A stretch of DNA of 64,000 nucleotides from positions 496,001 to 560,000 of the forward strand of contig NZ_QJGZ01000042.1 in the NCBI RefSeq assembly GCF_003254585.1, given 5' to 3'. Below, piece after piece: positions 35,898 to 44,878 of the stretch. The stretch's first letter is position 1; each line of letters starts with the position of its first letter. The translations under genes and the position numbers were made by a program. The notes under the pieces are model-generated. The model saw nothing but the letters and a program-made list of their open reading frames with translations. It was not told where the DNA came from and did not search any database. The DNA is from Flavobacterium sharifuzzamanii. Its GTDB lineage: Bacteria; Bacteroidota; Bacteroidia; Flavobacteriales; Flavobacteriaceae.

Positions 35898-37877
35898 ATG
35901 AAAAATATATTTATTCTTTTTTGTTTTTTATTTCTGAATATCTCTTTTTCACAAAATAAACAAGACTTTATTCTGAAATCTCCCGACGGAAAAATTGAAG
36001 TTAAAATTGCTGTGAATAATAAAATCTCTTGGTCAATTTCGCATGAAAAAGATTTGATTTTGGCTCCGTCTGAAATGTCAATGATCTTAGGTCAAAATGA
36101 GGTTTTAGGAAAAAATCCAGTTGTTTTAAATTCGAAAAAAGAAAGTATAAATACTGAATTTGAAACACCATTATACAAAAAGAAAACGGTTAAAGATCAA
36201 TACAACAAACTGATTCTAAATTTTAAAAATGATTTCGCTCTCGAATTTCGTGTTTTTGATGACGGTGCAGCCTATCGTTTCATCACAAAAAAGAAAAAAG
36301 ATATTACGGTTAAAGACGAAGAAGTGGTGCTGAATTTCGATCAGGATTATAATACTTTGATGCCGTATGTTCGTGATTTAAGAAATCCAAAAGATCAATT
36401 TATTTCTTCGTTTGAATCGCATTATGAAAACAAAAAAATAAGTGAATTTTCTAAAGATACTTTAGCTTTTCTTCCATTTTTAATTGATTATAAAAATCAT
36501 AAAAAAGCCGTTTTCTTAGAAGCTAATCTCGAAGATTATCCGGGATTATTTGTCACAAACAATAAAAACAAAACCGGTTTTGAATCTCGTTTTTCTAAAT
36601 ATCCAACTCAAGAAACCAACGGCGGATTTAATTACCTCAACAAACTAATTACTGAAAGAGATGATTATTTGGTAAAAACGAAAGGAACGAGAACTTTTCC
36701 GTGGAGAGCAATTGTAATTTCTGAAAATGATGCTACTCTGGCTAATAATGATATGGTTCAGAAATTGGCAGAACCATCAAAAATAAAAGATGTTTCGTGG
36801 ATAAAACCTGGAAAAGTAGCTTGGGATTGGTGGAACGATTGGAATATTTACAATGTAGATTTTAAAGCTGGAATTAACACACAGACGTATAAATATTATA
36901 TTGATTTTGCTTCTAAAAACAAAGTTGAGTATGTGGTTTTGGATGAAGGTTGGAGTGTTGAAACTGATATCATGAAACACAATCCAAACGTGAATTTACA
37001 AGATTTGATTGCTTACGCGAAAGAACGAAACGTTGGCATTATTTTGTGGGCTTCTTGGATGGCATTGCATGACAATATTGATGGCGTTTTTGACAATTAT
37101 GCAAAACTAGGCGTAAAAGGTTTTAAAGTAGATTTTATAGATCGAGACGATGCTAAAATGGTCAATTCGGTTTATGATATTGCGCAAAAAGCAGCCAATC
37201 ATAAATTGATTATCGATTTTCACGGAATGTACAAACCAACGGGAATTCAGAGAACGTATCCAAATATTTTAAACTTTGAAGGCGTAAAAGGTCTAGAAAA
37301 TAATAAATGGACACCAAATGATGATGTTCCGTTATACGATGTAACAATTCCGTTTATTAGAATGATGGCTGGACCAATGGACTATACGCCAGGTGCGATG
37401 CGAAATGCTACAAAAAGCGAATTCAAGCCAAGTCATTCAACTCCAATGAGTCAAGGAACAAGATGTCATCAATTGGCATTGTACACTATTTTTGAAGCGC
37501 CTTTACAAATGATGGCTGATAGTCCGACGGCTTTTACGAAGGAACAAGAAAGCACCGATTTTATAGCTAAAGTTCCAACTACTTTTGATGAAACCGTTGC
37601 TCTTGATGGTGAAGTTGGAAAATATGTTTCAATTGCTAGAAGAAAAGGAAATACTTGGTACTTAGGCGCGATAACAAATTGGGATTCTAGAGATATTATA
37701 ATTGATTTTTCTTTTCTTGAAAAAGGCAAAAAATTCCAAGCCGAAATCTTCTCAGATGGAATAAATGCTGATAAAGCGGCAACTGATTATAAAAAGGAAA
37801 TCATAACCGTTGACTCAGCAACTAAACTAAAATTTCATTTAGCAAGCGGTGGCGGACTGGCGACGGTTATAAAGTAA
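35898..37877 (+). CDS. GH97 alpha-galactosidase (retaining subtype)
   Basis: This 659-residue secreted enzyme has a signal peptide (about 1-18), the N-terminal beta-super-sandwich (about 20-290) and a (beta/alpha)8 catalytic domain. Asp412 in FKVDFIDRDD fits the nucleophile position, and Glu467 in GLENN, 55 residues later, fits the acid/base of the retaining GH97 alpha-galactosidases (Asp415/Glu470 in BtGH97b). Inverting alpha-glucosidases (SusB type) lack the Asp. The galactomannan context supports galactosidase. It ends at a perfect 21-bp hairpin (37889-37935). Confidence 0.9.
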   Translation: MKNIFILFCFLFLNISFSQNKQDFILKSPDGKIEVKIAVNNKISWSISHEKDLILAPSEMSMILGQNEVLGKNPVVLNSKKESINTEFETPLYKKKTVKDQYNKLILNFKNDFALEFRVFDDGAAYRFITKKKKDITVKDEEVVLNFDQDYNTLMPYVRDLRNPKDQFISSFESHYENKKISEFSKDTLAFLPFLIDYKNHKKAVFLEANLEDYPGLFVTNNKNKTGFESRFSKYPTQETNGGFNYLNKLITERDDYLVKTKGTRTFPWRAIVISENDATLANNDMVQKLAEPSKIKDVSWIKPGKVAWDWWNDWNIYNVDFKAGINTQTYKYYIDFASKNKVEYVVLDEGWSVETDIMKHNPNVNLQDLIAYAKERNVGIILWASWMALHDNIDGVFDNYAKLGVKGFKVDFIDRDDAKMVNSVYDIAQKAANHKLIIDFHGMYKPTGIQRTYPNILNFEGVKGLENNKWTPNDDVPLYDVTIPFIRMMAGPMDYTPGAMRNATKSEFKPSHSTPMSQGTRCHQLALYTIFEAPLQMMADSPTAFTKEQESTDFIAKVPTTFDETVALDGEVGKYVSIARRKGNTWYLGAITNWDSRDIIIDFSFLEKGKKFQAEIFSDGINADKAATDYKKEIITVDSATKLKFHLASGGGLATVIK

Positions 37878-37888
37878 TATTATTTATA

Positions 37889-37935
37889 TACAAAAAAACA
37901 TTGCCGTAATTTTTTTACGGCAATGTTTTTTTGTA
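37889..37935 (+). terminator. Long perfect hairpin terminator ending the mannan arm
   Basis: A 21-base-pair perfect stem (37889-37909 with 37915-37935) with a five-T loop. The stem contains ATTGCCGTAA and long A7/T7 tracts. It overlaps the promoter of the next gene. Confidence 0.75.
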
Positions 37936-37943
37936 TATTTTTG
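37936..37943 (+). promoter_or_regulatory. Candidate -7 box of the ATPase gene
   Basis: TATTTTTG fits TAnnTTTG, starts right after the hairpin and lies 16 bases before the start codon. Confidence 0.4.
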
Positions 37944-37959
37944 TAAAAAAAATGAAATT

Positions 37960-39075
37960 ATGCTAACAAAATTTAAAGTATCAAATTTTAAAAGTTTTAA
38001 CGAAGACTTTATTTTTGATTTAAGCGAAACAAACGCATATAATTTTAATAGCGAATGTGTCAAAAATGGAATTGTAAATAATGCCTTGATTTATGGACAC
38101 AATGGAGTAGGAAAATCTAATCTAGCATTTGCTATTTTTGATATAATTGAGCATTTGACAGATAGAGAAACTAATAATACGGAATATTCTGTATATCTTA
38201 ATGCTTATAATAAATCTGAAACTGCTCATTTTTATTATGAGTTTTTAATAAATTCTTGTAAAGTTGTTTATGAGTATAAAAAAATTAATCATAAAACAAT
38301 TCTGTATGAGAAATTTTTAATCAATGATAAAGAATTTGCATTTCTTGATCGAAAGAAAAAGGATAATGCAATTATTAAATTTAAAGGCGCGGAATCTTTA
38401 AAAACGGAACTTACAAATAGTAATTTATCTTTATTAAAATATATTAAAAACAATACGGAACTAGATAAAAACAATGACAATAAAACCTTTAGTCTTTTCT
38501 TTAAATTTATTGAAGGAATGTTATTTTTTAGATCATTACAATCTAATTTTTATTTAGGGATTGAAGTTGGAAAAAAAGGAGTCGTCGAAGATATAATTGA
38601 GAAAAAAAACATCACCGATTTGGAGCGCTTTTTAAATGAAGCAGGTATTGAATGTAAATTAAAAGTTATTGATTCAACAGATAAAAAAACTTTAGCATTT
38701 GATTTTAATGGAAAAGCAATTCCTTTTTTTAACATTGCTTCTCAAGGCACAAGAGCTTTAGTAATGTTTTACTTTTGGTTTCAAAGAATTAAAGAAAAAT
38801 CTAAAGTTTCATTTCTTTTTATTGATGAGTTTGATGCTTTTTATCACCATGAATTATCTGCTTTAATTGTTAAAGAACTAAAGAAAAGCGGAGTCCAATT
38901 TATTTTGACAACCCATAACACATCTATAATCACAAATGATTTATTAAGACCAGACTGCTATTTTTTGATGACTAAAGAATCTATAAAATCTTTAGCAAAA
39001 AGTACTTCAAAGGAATTAAGAGAAGCTCATAATATTGAGAAAATGTATAAAGCAAATTCATTCAATGGCCAGTAA
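37960..39075 (+). CDS. AAA (SMC/OLD-like) ATPase, candidate defence component
   Basis: This 371-residue ATPase has a Walker A in IYGHNGVGKSNLAF (about 44-57), a Walker B in LFIDEFDAFYHHE (about 286-298) and a switch region ILTTHNTSII. It has the N-terminal MLTKFKVSNFKSF of the AAA_15/AAA_21 group and no zinc hook or long coiled coil. It overlaps the next gene by 11 bases, a tight translational coupling. Pairs of such ATPases with TOPRIM-type partners are known from phage-defence systems (AbiL, PARIS, RloAB, OLD groups). Family assignment beyond this is inference. It is visibly more AT-rich than the flanking glycoside hydrolase genes. Confidence 0.88.
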   Translation: MLTKFKVSNFKSFNEDFIFDLSETNAYNFNSECVKNGIVNNALIYGHNGVGKSNLAFAIFDIIEHLTDRETNNTEYSVYLNAYNKSETAHFYYEFLINSCKVVYEYKKINHKTILYEKFLINDKEFAFLDRKKKDNAIIKFKGAESLKTELTNSNLSLLKYIKNNTELDKNNDNKTFSLFFKFIEGMLFFRSLQSNFYLGIEVGKKGVVEDIIEKKNITDLERFLNEAGIECKLKVIDSTDKKTLAFDFNGKAIPFFNIASQGTRALVMFYFWFQRIKEKSKVSFLFIDEFDAFYHHELSALIVKELKKSGVQFILTTHNTSIITNDLLRPDCYFLMTKESIKSLAKSTSKELREAHNIEKMYKANSFNGQ

Positions 39076-39799
39076 TATATTGTTTGTATTTGAAGGTGCA
39101 AAAACAGAGAAATTAATTACGGATAACATCAAAAAAAATCTATTCAATGATGAAAATGTAATTATTCAATGTGCATTTTGTACAACTATTTATAATTTAT
39201 ATAAAAAAATCTCCCAAGATGAAGATTTGGATACTTTTGAAATTTTAAAAAATATCCCACATAATGCTGAAAATCTTTCCTCCTTCAACCGTAATGATTT
39301 TGCTGAAATATATATGTTCTTTGATTACGATGGACATACAACTTCTGCAAGTGACAAAAAATTAATTAAGTTACTAGATTTTTTCAATGAAGAGACCGAA
39401 TTTGGCAAGCTGTTTATTAGCTACCCTATGGTTGAAGCTTTAAAACATTGTCATGACAAAATTGATTTTAAGGAATTGAAAGTAGAGGCAAAAAAAGAAA
39501 TAAAATATAAAAAGAAAGTCAATAGAGAATGTGATAAAGATTTTATAAATATGCCTTTATATGATTTGAAAATATGGTTACATTTAATTGACTTACATTT
39601 AAAAAAAATGAATTACATTGTTGATGATAATTTTATTTTTCCAACGAAAAATTTTTCTCAAAATGATATTTTTTTTAAACAACTAGAAAAATATATAAAT
39701 ATCGATTCTACTGTAGCTGTTTTAAGTGCATTTCCAATTTTTTTGTTTGACTACTATGGCAATGAATATATTAGTAAATTGTTTTCTCAACATGAGTAA
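39065..39799 (+). CDS. RloB/TOPRIM-like protein, partner of the ATPase
   Basis: This 244-residue protein has no signal. It opens with SNILFVFEGAKTEKLITDNI, matching the glycine-glutamate motif of TOPRIM-like proteins. The acidic DYDGH at about residue 93 is an aspartate pair such as TOPRIM nucleases use for metals. A further conserved-looking part is FISYPMVEALKHC. I chose the ATG at 39065, because upstream starts lie inside the ATPase gene and would add 10 residues before the motif. It overlaps the ATPase stop by 11 bases. The likely role is an effector (nuclease) released or activated by the ATPase on infection. The exact family is not confirmed. Confidence 0.8.
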   Translation: MASNILFVFEGAKTEKLITDNIKKNLFNDENVIIQCAFCTTIYNLYKKISQDEDLDTFEILKNIPHNAENLSSFNRNDFAEIYMFFDYDGHTTSASDKKLIKLLDFFNEETEFGKLFISYPMVEALKHCHDKIDFKELKVEAKKEIKYKKKVNRECDKDFINMPLYDLKIWLHLIDLHLKKMNYIVDDNFIFPTKNFSQNDIFFKQLEKYINIDSTVAVLSAFPIFLFDYYGNEYISKLFSQHE

Positions 39800-39852
39800 A
39801 ACATAATTAAACAGCAAATTTATAAACTTTTAGATTCTGTTTAATTAGTCTC

Positions 39853-40809
39853 TTATGTGAATATCTTCTCAATCGCATTCAATTCATCTTGCGAAAATTC
39901 AGTTTTTTGAAGACAGTCAATATTATTACACAATTGTTTTACAGAGCTCGCTCCAATTAAAACAGACGTAATTCGTTTGTCTTTTTGTAACCAAGCCAAA
40001 GCCATTTGTGCCAAAGATTGATTTCTATTCTGAGCAATTTCATTCAGCTGAATTAATTTCTGAATTCTTTCCTTCGTCACCTCATCCTCTCTCAAATGCC
40101 CATTCGGATTATGAGCTCGTGAGTTTTCAGGAATTCCTTTTAAATATTTATCAGTTAGAAGTCCTTGTGCTAAAGGTGAAAAAGCAATACAACCTACTCC
40201 CTTTTCTTCCAGAACATCCAATAAGCCATTTTCAACCCAACGTTCCAACATGGAGTATTTTGCTTGATGAATCAAACACGGCGTTCCCAATTGTTTTAAA
40301 ACATCGACCGCAACTCTGGTTTGTTCAGCAGAATAATTACTGATTCCAACATACAAAGCTCTTCCGCTTCTAACAGCGTGATCTAAAGCCATCATCGTTT
40401 CTTCAATCGGCGTTTCTGGATCTGGGCGATGTGAGTAAAAAATATCAACATAATCAATGCTCATTCGTTTCAAACTCTGATCTAAACTAGAAAGCAGATA
40501 TTTTCTTGAGCCCCAATCTCCATAAGGACCTTTCCACATGGTATAACCTGCTTTAGTAGAAATTACGATTTCATCACGAAGATTTCCCTGAAAATTATGC
40601 CATAAGATTTTACCAAAATTTTCCTCAGCAGAACCTGGAACTGGCCCATAATTATTCGCCAAATCAAAATGGGTAATTCCTTTATCAAAAGCTTCAATAG
40701 CAATGCTTTCTGCATTTTCAAAATTATCAACCGAACCGAAATTATGCCATAATCCTAAAGAAATTTCAGGAAGCAGCAAACCGCTTTTTCCACATCTGTT
40801 ATATTTCAT
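39853..40809 (-). CDS. Aldo/keto reductase (YghZ/GpR-like)
   Basis: This 318-residue NADPH-dependent reductase has the active-site tetrad visible: Asp/Tyr in FDLANNYG, Lys in VISTKAG and His in YSHRPD. The C-terminal NADP region reads IGASSVKQL. Its similarity to the YghZ/L-glyceraldehyde-3-phosphate reductase group suggests aldehyde or methylglyoxal detoxification, but substrates of this family are broad. It lies on the minus strand, between the defence pair and the HdeD-like gene. Confidence 0.93.
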   Translation of the reverse strand: MKYNRCGKSGLLLPEISLGLWHNFGSVDNFENAESIAIEAFDKGITHFDLANNYGPVPGSAEENFGKILWHNFQGNLRDEIVISTKAGYTMWKGPYGDWGSRKYLLSSLDQSLKRMSIDYVDIFYSHRPDPETPIEETMMALDHAVRSGRALYVGISNYSAEQTRVAVDVLKQLGTPCLIHQAKYSMLERWVENGLLDVLEEKGVGCIAFSPLAQGLLTDKYLKGIPENSRAHNPNGHLREDEVTKERIQKLIQLNEIAQNRNQSLAQMALAWLQKDKRITSVLIGASSVKQLCNNIDCLQKTEFSQDELNAIEKIFT

Positions 40810-40865
40810 GTTTTTAATTTAAAAGTTGGAGTTATAATAGATTTTAAAGGTAAAAAAAACTCCCC

Positions 40866-40916
40866 CAGATTTAACAGATTTAGGAGATAAAAAATCTGCC
40901 GAATCTGCTAAATCTG
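40866..40916. repeat. Inverted repeat with arms CAGATTTAACAGATT
   Basis: Arms 40866-40880 and 40902-40916 are complementary apart from one base. It lies between the aldo/keto reductase and the HdeD-like gene and resembles the element at 48244. Confidence 0.6.
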
Positions 40917-40943
40917 CGAGAGAAAATTAAAATCTAATTCTTT

Positions 40944-41510
40944 TTAAACGAAATCGTGTAGTTTTTTCAGTTTGAAAGAAAAATAAATATAAAAAATACC
41001 ACTTGCGATGAAAGCAAAAGCAGTCCAATATACTATTGAAAGTCCAGCAAAAATAGGATTCCATAATAATAAAAATGAGAACAACACTCCCAAAATTCCT
41101 AATCCTAAAAGATTTTTCCAATCTGGAACAGAATAGCTTTTTAAATTAAAAGCCATAAAAATAGCCATTACAGAACGAAACAAAATAGCCAATCCAACAT
41201 AAAGCGGCAAAAGTGTTACTGAAACTAACGGATTAGCAATTAAAACTATTCCAACACCTAAACCTATAATTCCTGATACCAGTGTCCAGCCCCAATTGTC
41301 TATTTTTTTTCTGTTTGAAAGTGCAAAAATAATTTCGAAAATTCCGCTGACCAGAAACGACACACTAAATAAAAATGCCAATGTTAAATATGCTTTTACA
41401 GGTGTGGCAAAAGACCAAAATCCGATGATTACAAAAAGTATTCCCACTAATAACGGAATGTACCAATAATCAATTGCTGCTTTCACTTTTTTAAATAAAG
41501 AATGTTCCAT
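40944..41510 (-). CDS. HdeD/DUF308-family membrane protein
   Basis: This 188-residue protein has six hydrophobic segments, spaced about 25-30 residues, with two three-helix repeats as in the HdeD family. Short charged loops are KLKKLHDFV and RKKIDNWGW. Enterobacterial HdeD is linked to acid resistance, while the role here is unknown. It is on the minus strand upstream of the aldo/keto reductase and may be co-transcribed with it, but the 134-base gap holds an inverted repeat. Confidence 0.85.
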   Translation of the reverse strand: MEHSLFKKVKAAIDYWYIPLLVGILFVIIGFWSFATPVKAYLTLAFLFSVSFLVSGIFEIIFALSNRKKIDNWGWTLVSGIIGLGVGIVLIANPLVSVTLLPLYVGLAILFRSVMAIFMAFNLKSYSVPDWKNLLGLGILGVLFSFLLLWNPIFAGLSIVYWTAFAFIASGIFYIYFSFKLKKLHDFV

Positions 41511-41696
41511 AATACTATTTTAAAATCTTGCCTACTCTATAAAGTTTTCAGCTTACCTTGAATTGCCAATTAAAAAACATTTAAATGGCTGTCTATCAAA
41601 GATAAGACAAAAGCGTAAACCAAAATATTTTTCCTACAATAAAATACTTACATGTAAATTTTTATCATGGCATCTATTAAAAATCCAATTCATTTT

Positions 41697-41712
41697 TAAT
41701 TTTGTAAATTTG
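41697..41712 (+). promoter_or_regulatory. Two adjoining -7-like boxes
   Basis: TAATTTTG (41697-41704) and TAAATTTG (41705-41712) lie in tandem 16 bases before the DUF433 ATG. Either could serve as its promoter. Confidence 0.35.
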
Positions 41713-41728
41713 TTTAAATTCTTAAATT

Positions 41729-41959
41729 ATGAATAATAACTGGCAAAATTTAATTTCAATAAATCCTGATATAAGATTTGGTAAACCTGTAATCACGGGA
41801 ACTAGAATTTGTGTTTCAGATATTCTTTCATGGCTATCAACAGGAATGTCTTCTGAAGAAATTATTGAAGATTTCCCTGAATTAAATAAAGAACATATTC
41901 TTGCAGCTTTAGCTTTTGCGGCCAATAGAGAAAACATTACCAAAATAGTCGCAGCATAA
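41729..41959 (+). CDS. DUF433 family protein (antitoxin-like)
   Basis: This 76-residue protein has the DUF433 pattern NPDIRFGKPVITGTRICVSDIL followed by a helix-turn-helix-like half (SSEEIIEDFPELNKEHILAALAFAA). DUF433 proteins are commonly found as the upstream partner of DUF5615 proteins in toxin-antitoxin modules and probably bind DNA. It overlaps the next start codon by one base. Confidence 0.93.
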   Translation: MNNNWQNLISINPDIRFGKPVITGTRICVSDILSWLSTGMSSEEIIEDFPELNKEHILAALAFAANRENITKIVAA

Positions 41960-42294
41960 TGAAACTGCTCTTAGACGCCAATATTTCTTGGAGAATAACC
42001 AAACTTATTGAAAGTAGTTTTCCTACTTGTCTCCATTCTAAAGATATTCCAGTAAATCAACCCGCAAAAGATTTGGAAATTTGGGAGTATGCTAAAAAAA
42101 ATAATTTTACCATACTTACACATGATGATGATTTTGAAAAATTATTACTTCTAAAAGGTGTTCCTCCAAAAGTGATTATTTTAAAAACTTTCAATAAAAA
42201 CACTAAAGAACTTTCGGAACTCTTAATTTCAAAAAAGGAAATTATAGAATCATTTATTCTAAACGACGAATTAATGATTTTAGAAATATATTAA
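41959..42294 (+). CDS. DUF5615 PIN-like protein (toxin-like)
   Basis: This 111-residue protein has the PIN-like/Mut7-C-related pattern. KLLLDANISWRI supplies one acidic site, and DLEIWEYAKKNNFTILTHDDDFEKL supplies a cluster of acidic residues. Such proteins are predicted ribonucleases. It is encoded 1 base overlapping the DUF433 antitoxin-like gene, the usual order. Toxicity is predicted, not shown. Confidence 0.93.
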   Translation: MKLLLDANISWRITKLIESSFPTCLHSKDIPVNQPAKDLEIWEYAKKNNFTILTHDDDFEKLLLLKGVPPKVIILKTFNKNTKELSELLISKKEIIESFILNDELMILEIY

Positions 42295-42301
42295 AAATAT
42301 A

Positions 42302-42352
42302 TCGCCACGAACTCACGAATTATAAATCAATTAATTCGTGAATTCGTGGCGA
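42302..42352. repeat. Long inverted repeat, TCGCCACGAA... arms
   Basis: Arms 42302-42322 and 42332-42352 (21 bases, one mismatch) lie between the convergent ends of DUF5615 and GH3, and could act as a terminator. The core AATTCGTG is repeated within each arm. Confidence 0.7.
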
Positions 42353-42399
42353 AAAAACTATGAACCTTTGTCACTTTGCTTCTTTGAACCTCAAAAAAG

Positions 42400-44697
42400 C
42401 TACTCTTTAATTTCAAAACCGCCCATTAAACCATTATCAGAGCTTCCTCCAACCATGATTTTAAACGTTCCCGGTTCAACTAAATAATTTCCTTCATTAT
42501 CATAAAACCCAAGTTCCTCATCGGTTAAAGTAAAGTTTATCGTTTTAGTTTCACCCTTTTTCAGATTAACCAATTCAAAACCTTTCAATTCTTTTATTGG
42601 ACGAACGATACTTGCAAATTCATCATGAATATATAACTGAACTACTTCTTTTCCATCATAATTTCCTGAATTTGTAACCTCAACGCTTATCTCAACTTTT
42701 TCACCTTTTGCGAAAGCCATCTTATTTAATTTCAAGTTTTTATAATCGAATTTTGTATAACTCAATCCAAAACCGAAAGGAAATTGAGGCGTTTTTTCCA
42801 CATCCATATAATGTGACCAGAAAACATTTTTATCGCTGTCAATTGGCCTTCCTGTACTGTATTTGTTGTAATAAATTGGCACCTGACCTACATTTCTCGG
42901 AAACGACATTGGCAGTTTTCCACTCGGATTATAATCTCCGTATAAAACCTGAGCAATCGCATTTCCAGCCTGCGTTCCCAAATGCCAAGCCTCAACAATA
43001 GCTGGAACATTCTCTGCAGCCCACGGAATACTCAACGGACGACCATTATTTAAAACCAAAACCACATTCGGGTTTACTTTGTAGATTTCTTCTAGCAATT
43101 CTTGCTGTAAACCTGGCAGATTCAAATCAGTTCTACTTCTCCCTTCACCGCTTTGAAAACCGTATTCACCTAAAACCAATACCACAACATCGGCATTTTT
43201 TGCTGCTTTTTTAGCCGCTTCAAATCCGCTTTTGTCAGTTGTATTGAAAACGGTTTCCGTTAAGAAAGTTGCTTTTTGTTTTAGTAAATCAGCACCTTTT
43301 TCAAAAGTCAGCTGATTGCCTTTATATTGTTGCATTCCTTCTAAAACCGAAACTGCAGTATCGTCAGAAGCCGCAATTCTCCAGCTTCCCAACGGACTAT
43401 TTTTATCATTTGCCAAAGCGCCAATCAAAGCAATTTTCTGTCCAGATTTCTTTAGCGGAAGCAAATTCTTTTCGTTCTTCAATAAAACGATAGATTTTTT
43501 CGCCATATCCAAAACGCCTTCATTGTTGGCTTTACTTCCAACGACTTCTTTTTCGCGTTTTTCATCACAATATCTGTACGGATCATCAAATAAACCCAAT
43601 TCAAATTTCACACGCAAAATTCTTCGAACTGCATCATCAACCAAAGATTCTTTTACTTTTCCAGATTTTACCAAATCGACCAATTTTGCCACATATAAAT
43701 ACGATTCCATATCCATATCAGAACCTGCAATCACCGCTTTTGCAGTCGCATCGGCTTCGTCTTTTGCATAACCGTGAGCGATCATTTCACGAATTGAAGC
43801 ATAATCAGAAATCACAAATCCGTCAAACTTCCATTTCCCTTTTAAGATATCTCTTTGCAAAAAAGCGTTCCCAGTCGCAGGAACACCATTCAAAGTATTA
43901 AACGAATTCATAAACGTACGAACTCCAGCCTCAACCGTTGCTTCAAAAGGAGGCAAAACTGAATTGTACAATTTCGAATTACTAATGTCTACAATATTAT
44001 ATTCCAATCCCGCTTCAACATAACCATAAGCTGCAAAATGTTTCGCACAAGCCGCGATCGTATTTACTTTAGCCAAATCAGCTATAGTTTCTCCTTGAAA
44101 ACCCTTAACTCGTGCATATCCAATTTTACTTCCTAAGTATGGATCTTCTCCTGAACCTTCCATCACACGTCCCCAACGCGCATCATTTGCCACATCAACA
44201 TTTGGTCCGAAAGTCCAATTAATTCCAGATGCCGAAGCTTCATCTGCTGCAATCGCCGCCGATTTTTTAATTGCTTCTAAATCCCAACTTGCCGCTTCTG
44301 CCAACGGAATCGGACTTAACGTTTTATAACCATGTATTACATCAAAACCAATAATTAATGGAATTCCTAATCGGGTTTCTTCCACCGCAATTTTCTGCAC
44401 GGCACGAACTTCTTTCACACCACGAACCGTCAGCATCGATCCGACTAAACCTTTTCTTAAATGTTCGTATTTTAATTCGGCTGTTCCGCCTTTTGGTGCA
44501 GGTCCAGTAACATCCCAAAAACCATTGTACTGGTTCATTTGCCCTACTTTCTCCTCCAAGGTCATCATTGGCAAAAGCAAATCAATTCTTTGCTCTATTG
44601 TTTTGTTTTTATCCAGATATGTTTTTTTCTGTGCATTCATATTTCCAACAGTAAACAGGGAAAAAATCCCAATGGTTATTATTTTTTTATTTTTCAT
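42400..44697 (-). CDS. GH3 beta-glycosidase (BglX-type)
   Basis: This 765-residue secreted enzyme has a signal peptide (about 1-22), an N-terminal (beta/alpha)8 domain, the nucleophile Asp in VISDYASI (family SDW variant) and a second alpha/beta domain with KNADVVVLVLGE. A C-terminal fibronectin-III domain (about 650-765, KPFKVEISVEVTNSG-like) completes it. GH3 enzymes cleave terminal beta-glucose or other beta-sugars, so it could free glucose or mannose from glucomanno-oligosaccharides. It is 364 bases downstream of the esterase genes on the same strand, with a repeat-rich gap between. Confidence 0.93.
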   Translation of the reverse strand: MKNKKIITIGIFSLFTVGNMNAQKKTYLDKNKTIEQRIDLLLPMMTLEEKVGQMNQYNGFWDVTGPAPKGGTAELKYEHLRKGLVGSMLTVRGVKEVRAVQKIAVEETRLGIPLIIGFDVIHGYKTLSPIPLAEAASWDLEAIKKSAAIAADEASASGINWTFGPNVDVANDARWGRVMEGSGEDPYLGSKIGYARVKGFQGETIADLAKVNTIAACAKHFAAYGYVEAGLEYNIVDISNSKLYNSVLPPFEATVEAGVRTFMNSFNTLNGVPATGNAFLQRDILKGKWKFDGFVISDYASIREMIAHGYAKDEADATAKAVIAGSDMDMESYLYVAKLVDLVKSGKVKESLVDDAVRRILRVKFELGLFDDPYRYCDEKREKEVVGSKANNEGVLDMAKKSIVLLKNEKNLLPLKKSGQKIALIGALANDKNSPLGSWRIAASDDTAVSVLEGMQQYKGNQLTFEKGADLLKQKATFLTETVFNTTDKSGFEAAKKAAKNADVVVLVLGEYGFQSGEGRSRTDLNLPGLQQELLEEIYKVNPNVVLVLNNGRPLSIPWAAENVPAIVEAWHLGTQAGNAIAQVLYGDYNPSGKLPMSFPRNVGQVPIYYNKYSTGRPIDSDKNVFWSHYMDVEKTPQFPFGFGLSYTKFDYKNLKLNKMAFAKGEKVEISVEVTNSGNYDGKEVVQLYIHDEFASIVRPIKELKGFELVNLKKGETKTINFTLTDEELGFYDNEGNYLVEPGTFKIMVGGSSDNGLMGGFEIKE

Positions 44698-44759
44698 ATG
44701 TGGTTTAGTTAGTTTTTTTCTAAGGTTCTGAGACGCTAAGATTCTAAGTTTTTATATTT

Positions 44760-44848
44760 TGGCGTGCCCCGCTGAAAAAAGCGGGTCGGGCTTTCGGCTT
44801 TATCTTTTGTTCCGTTTCTCTTCACAAAAGGCTCTATCCCTCACGCAA
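44760..44848 (-). repeat. Second structured RNA-like repeat (opposite orientation)
   Basis: It has the elements GGGCTTTCGGCT and TATCTTTTGT, then the complementary ACAAAAGG and CTCTATCCCTCACGC. It matches the reverse complement pattern of the element at 34376-34460. The stem CTTTTGT with ACAAAAG (44804-44810 and 44824-44830) and a CCCGC/GCGGG stem are seen. Confidence 0.55.
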
Positions 44849-44878
44849 ATCGTTTTCAAAAGAACGTTTCGATTATCT

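Noticed and set aside
37952..37966. An upstream ATG before the ATPase start
   Set aside because: It opens a four-codon frame that stops at once.
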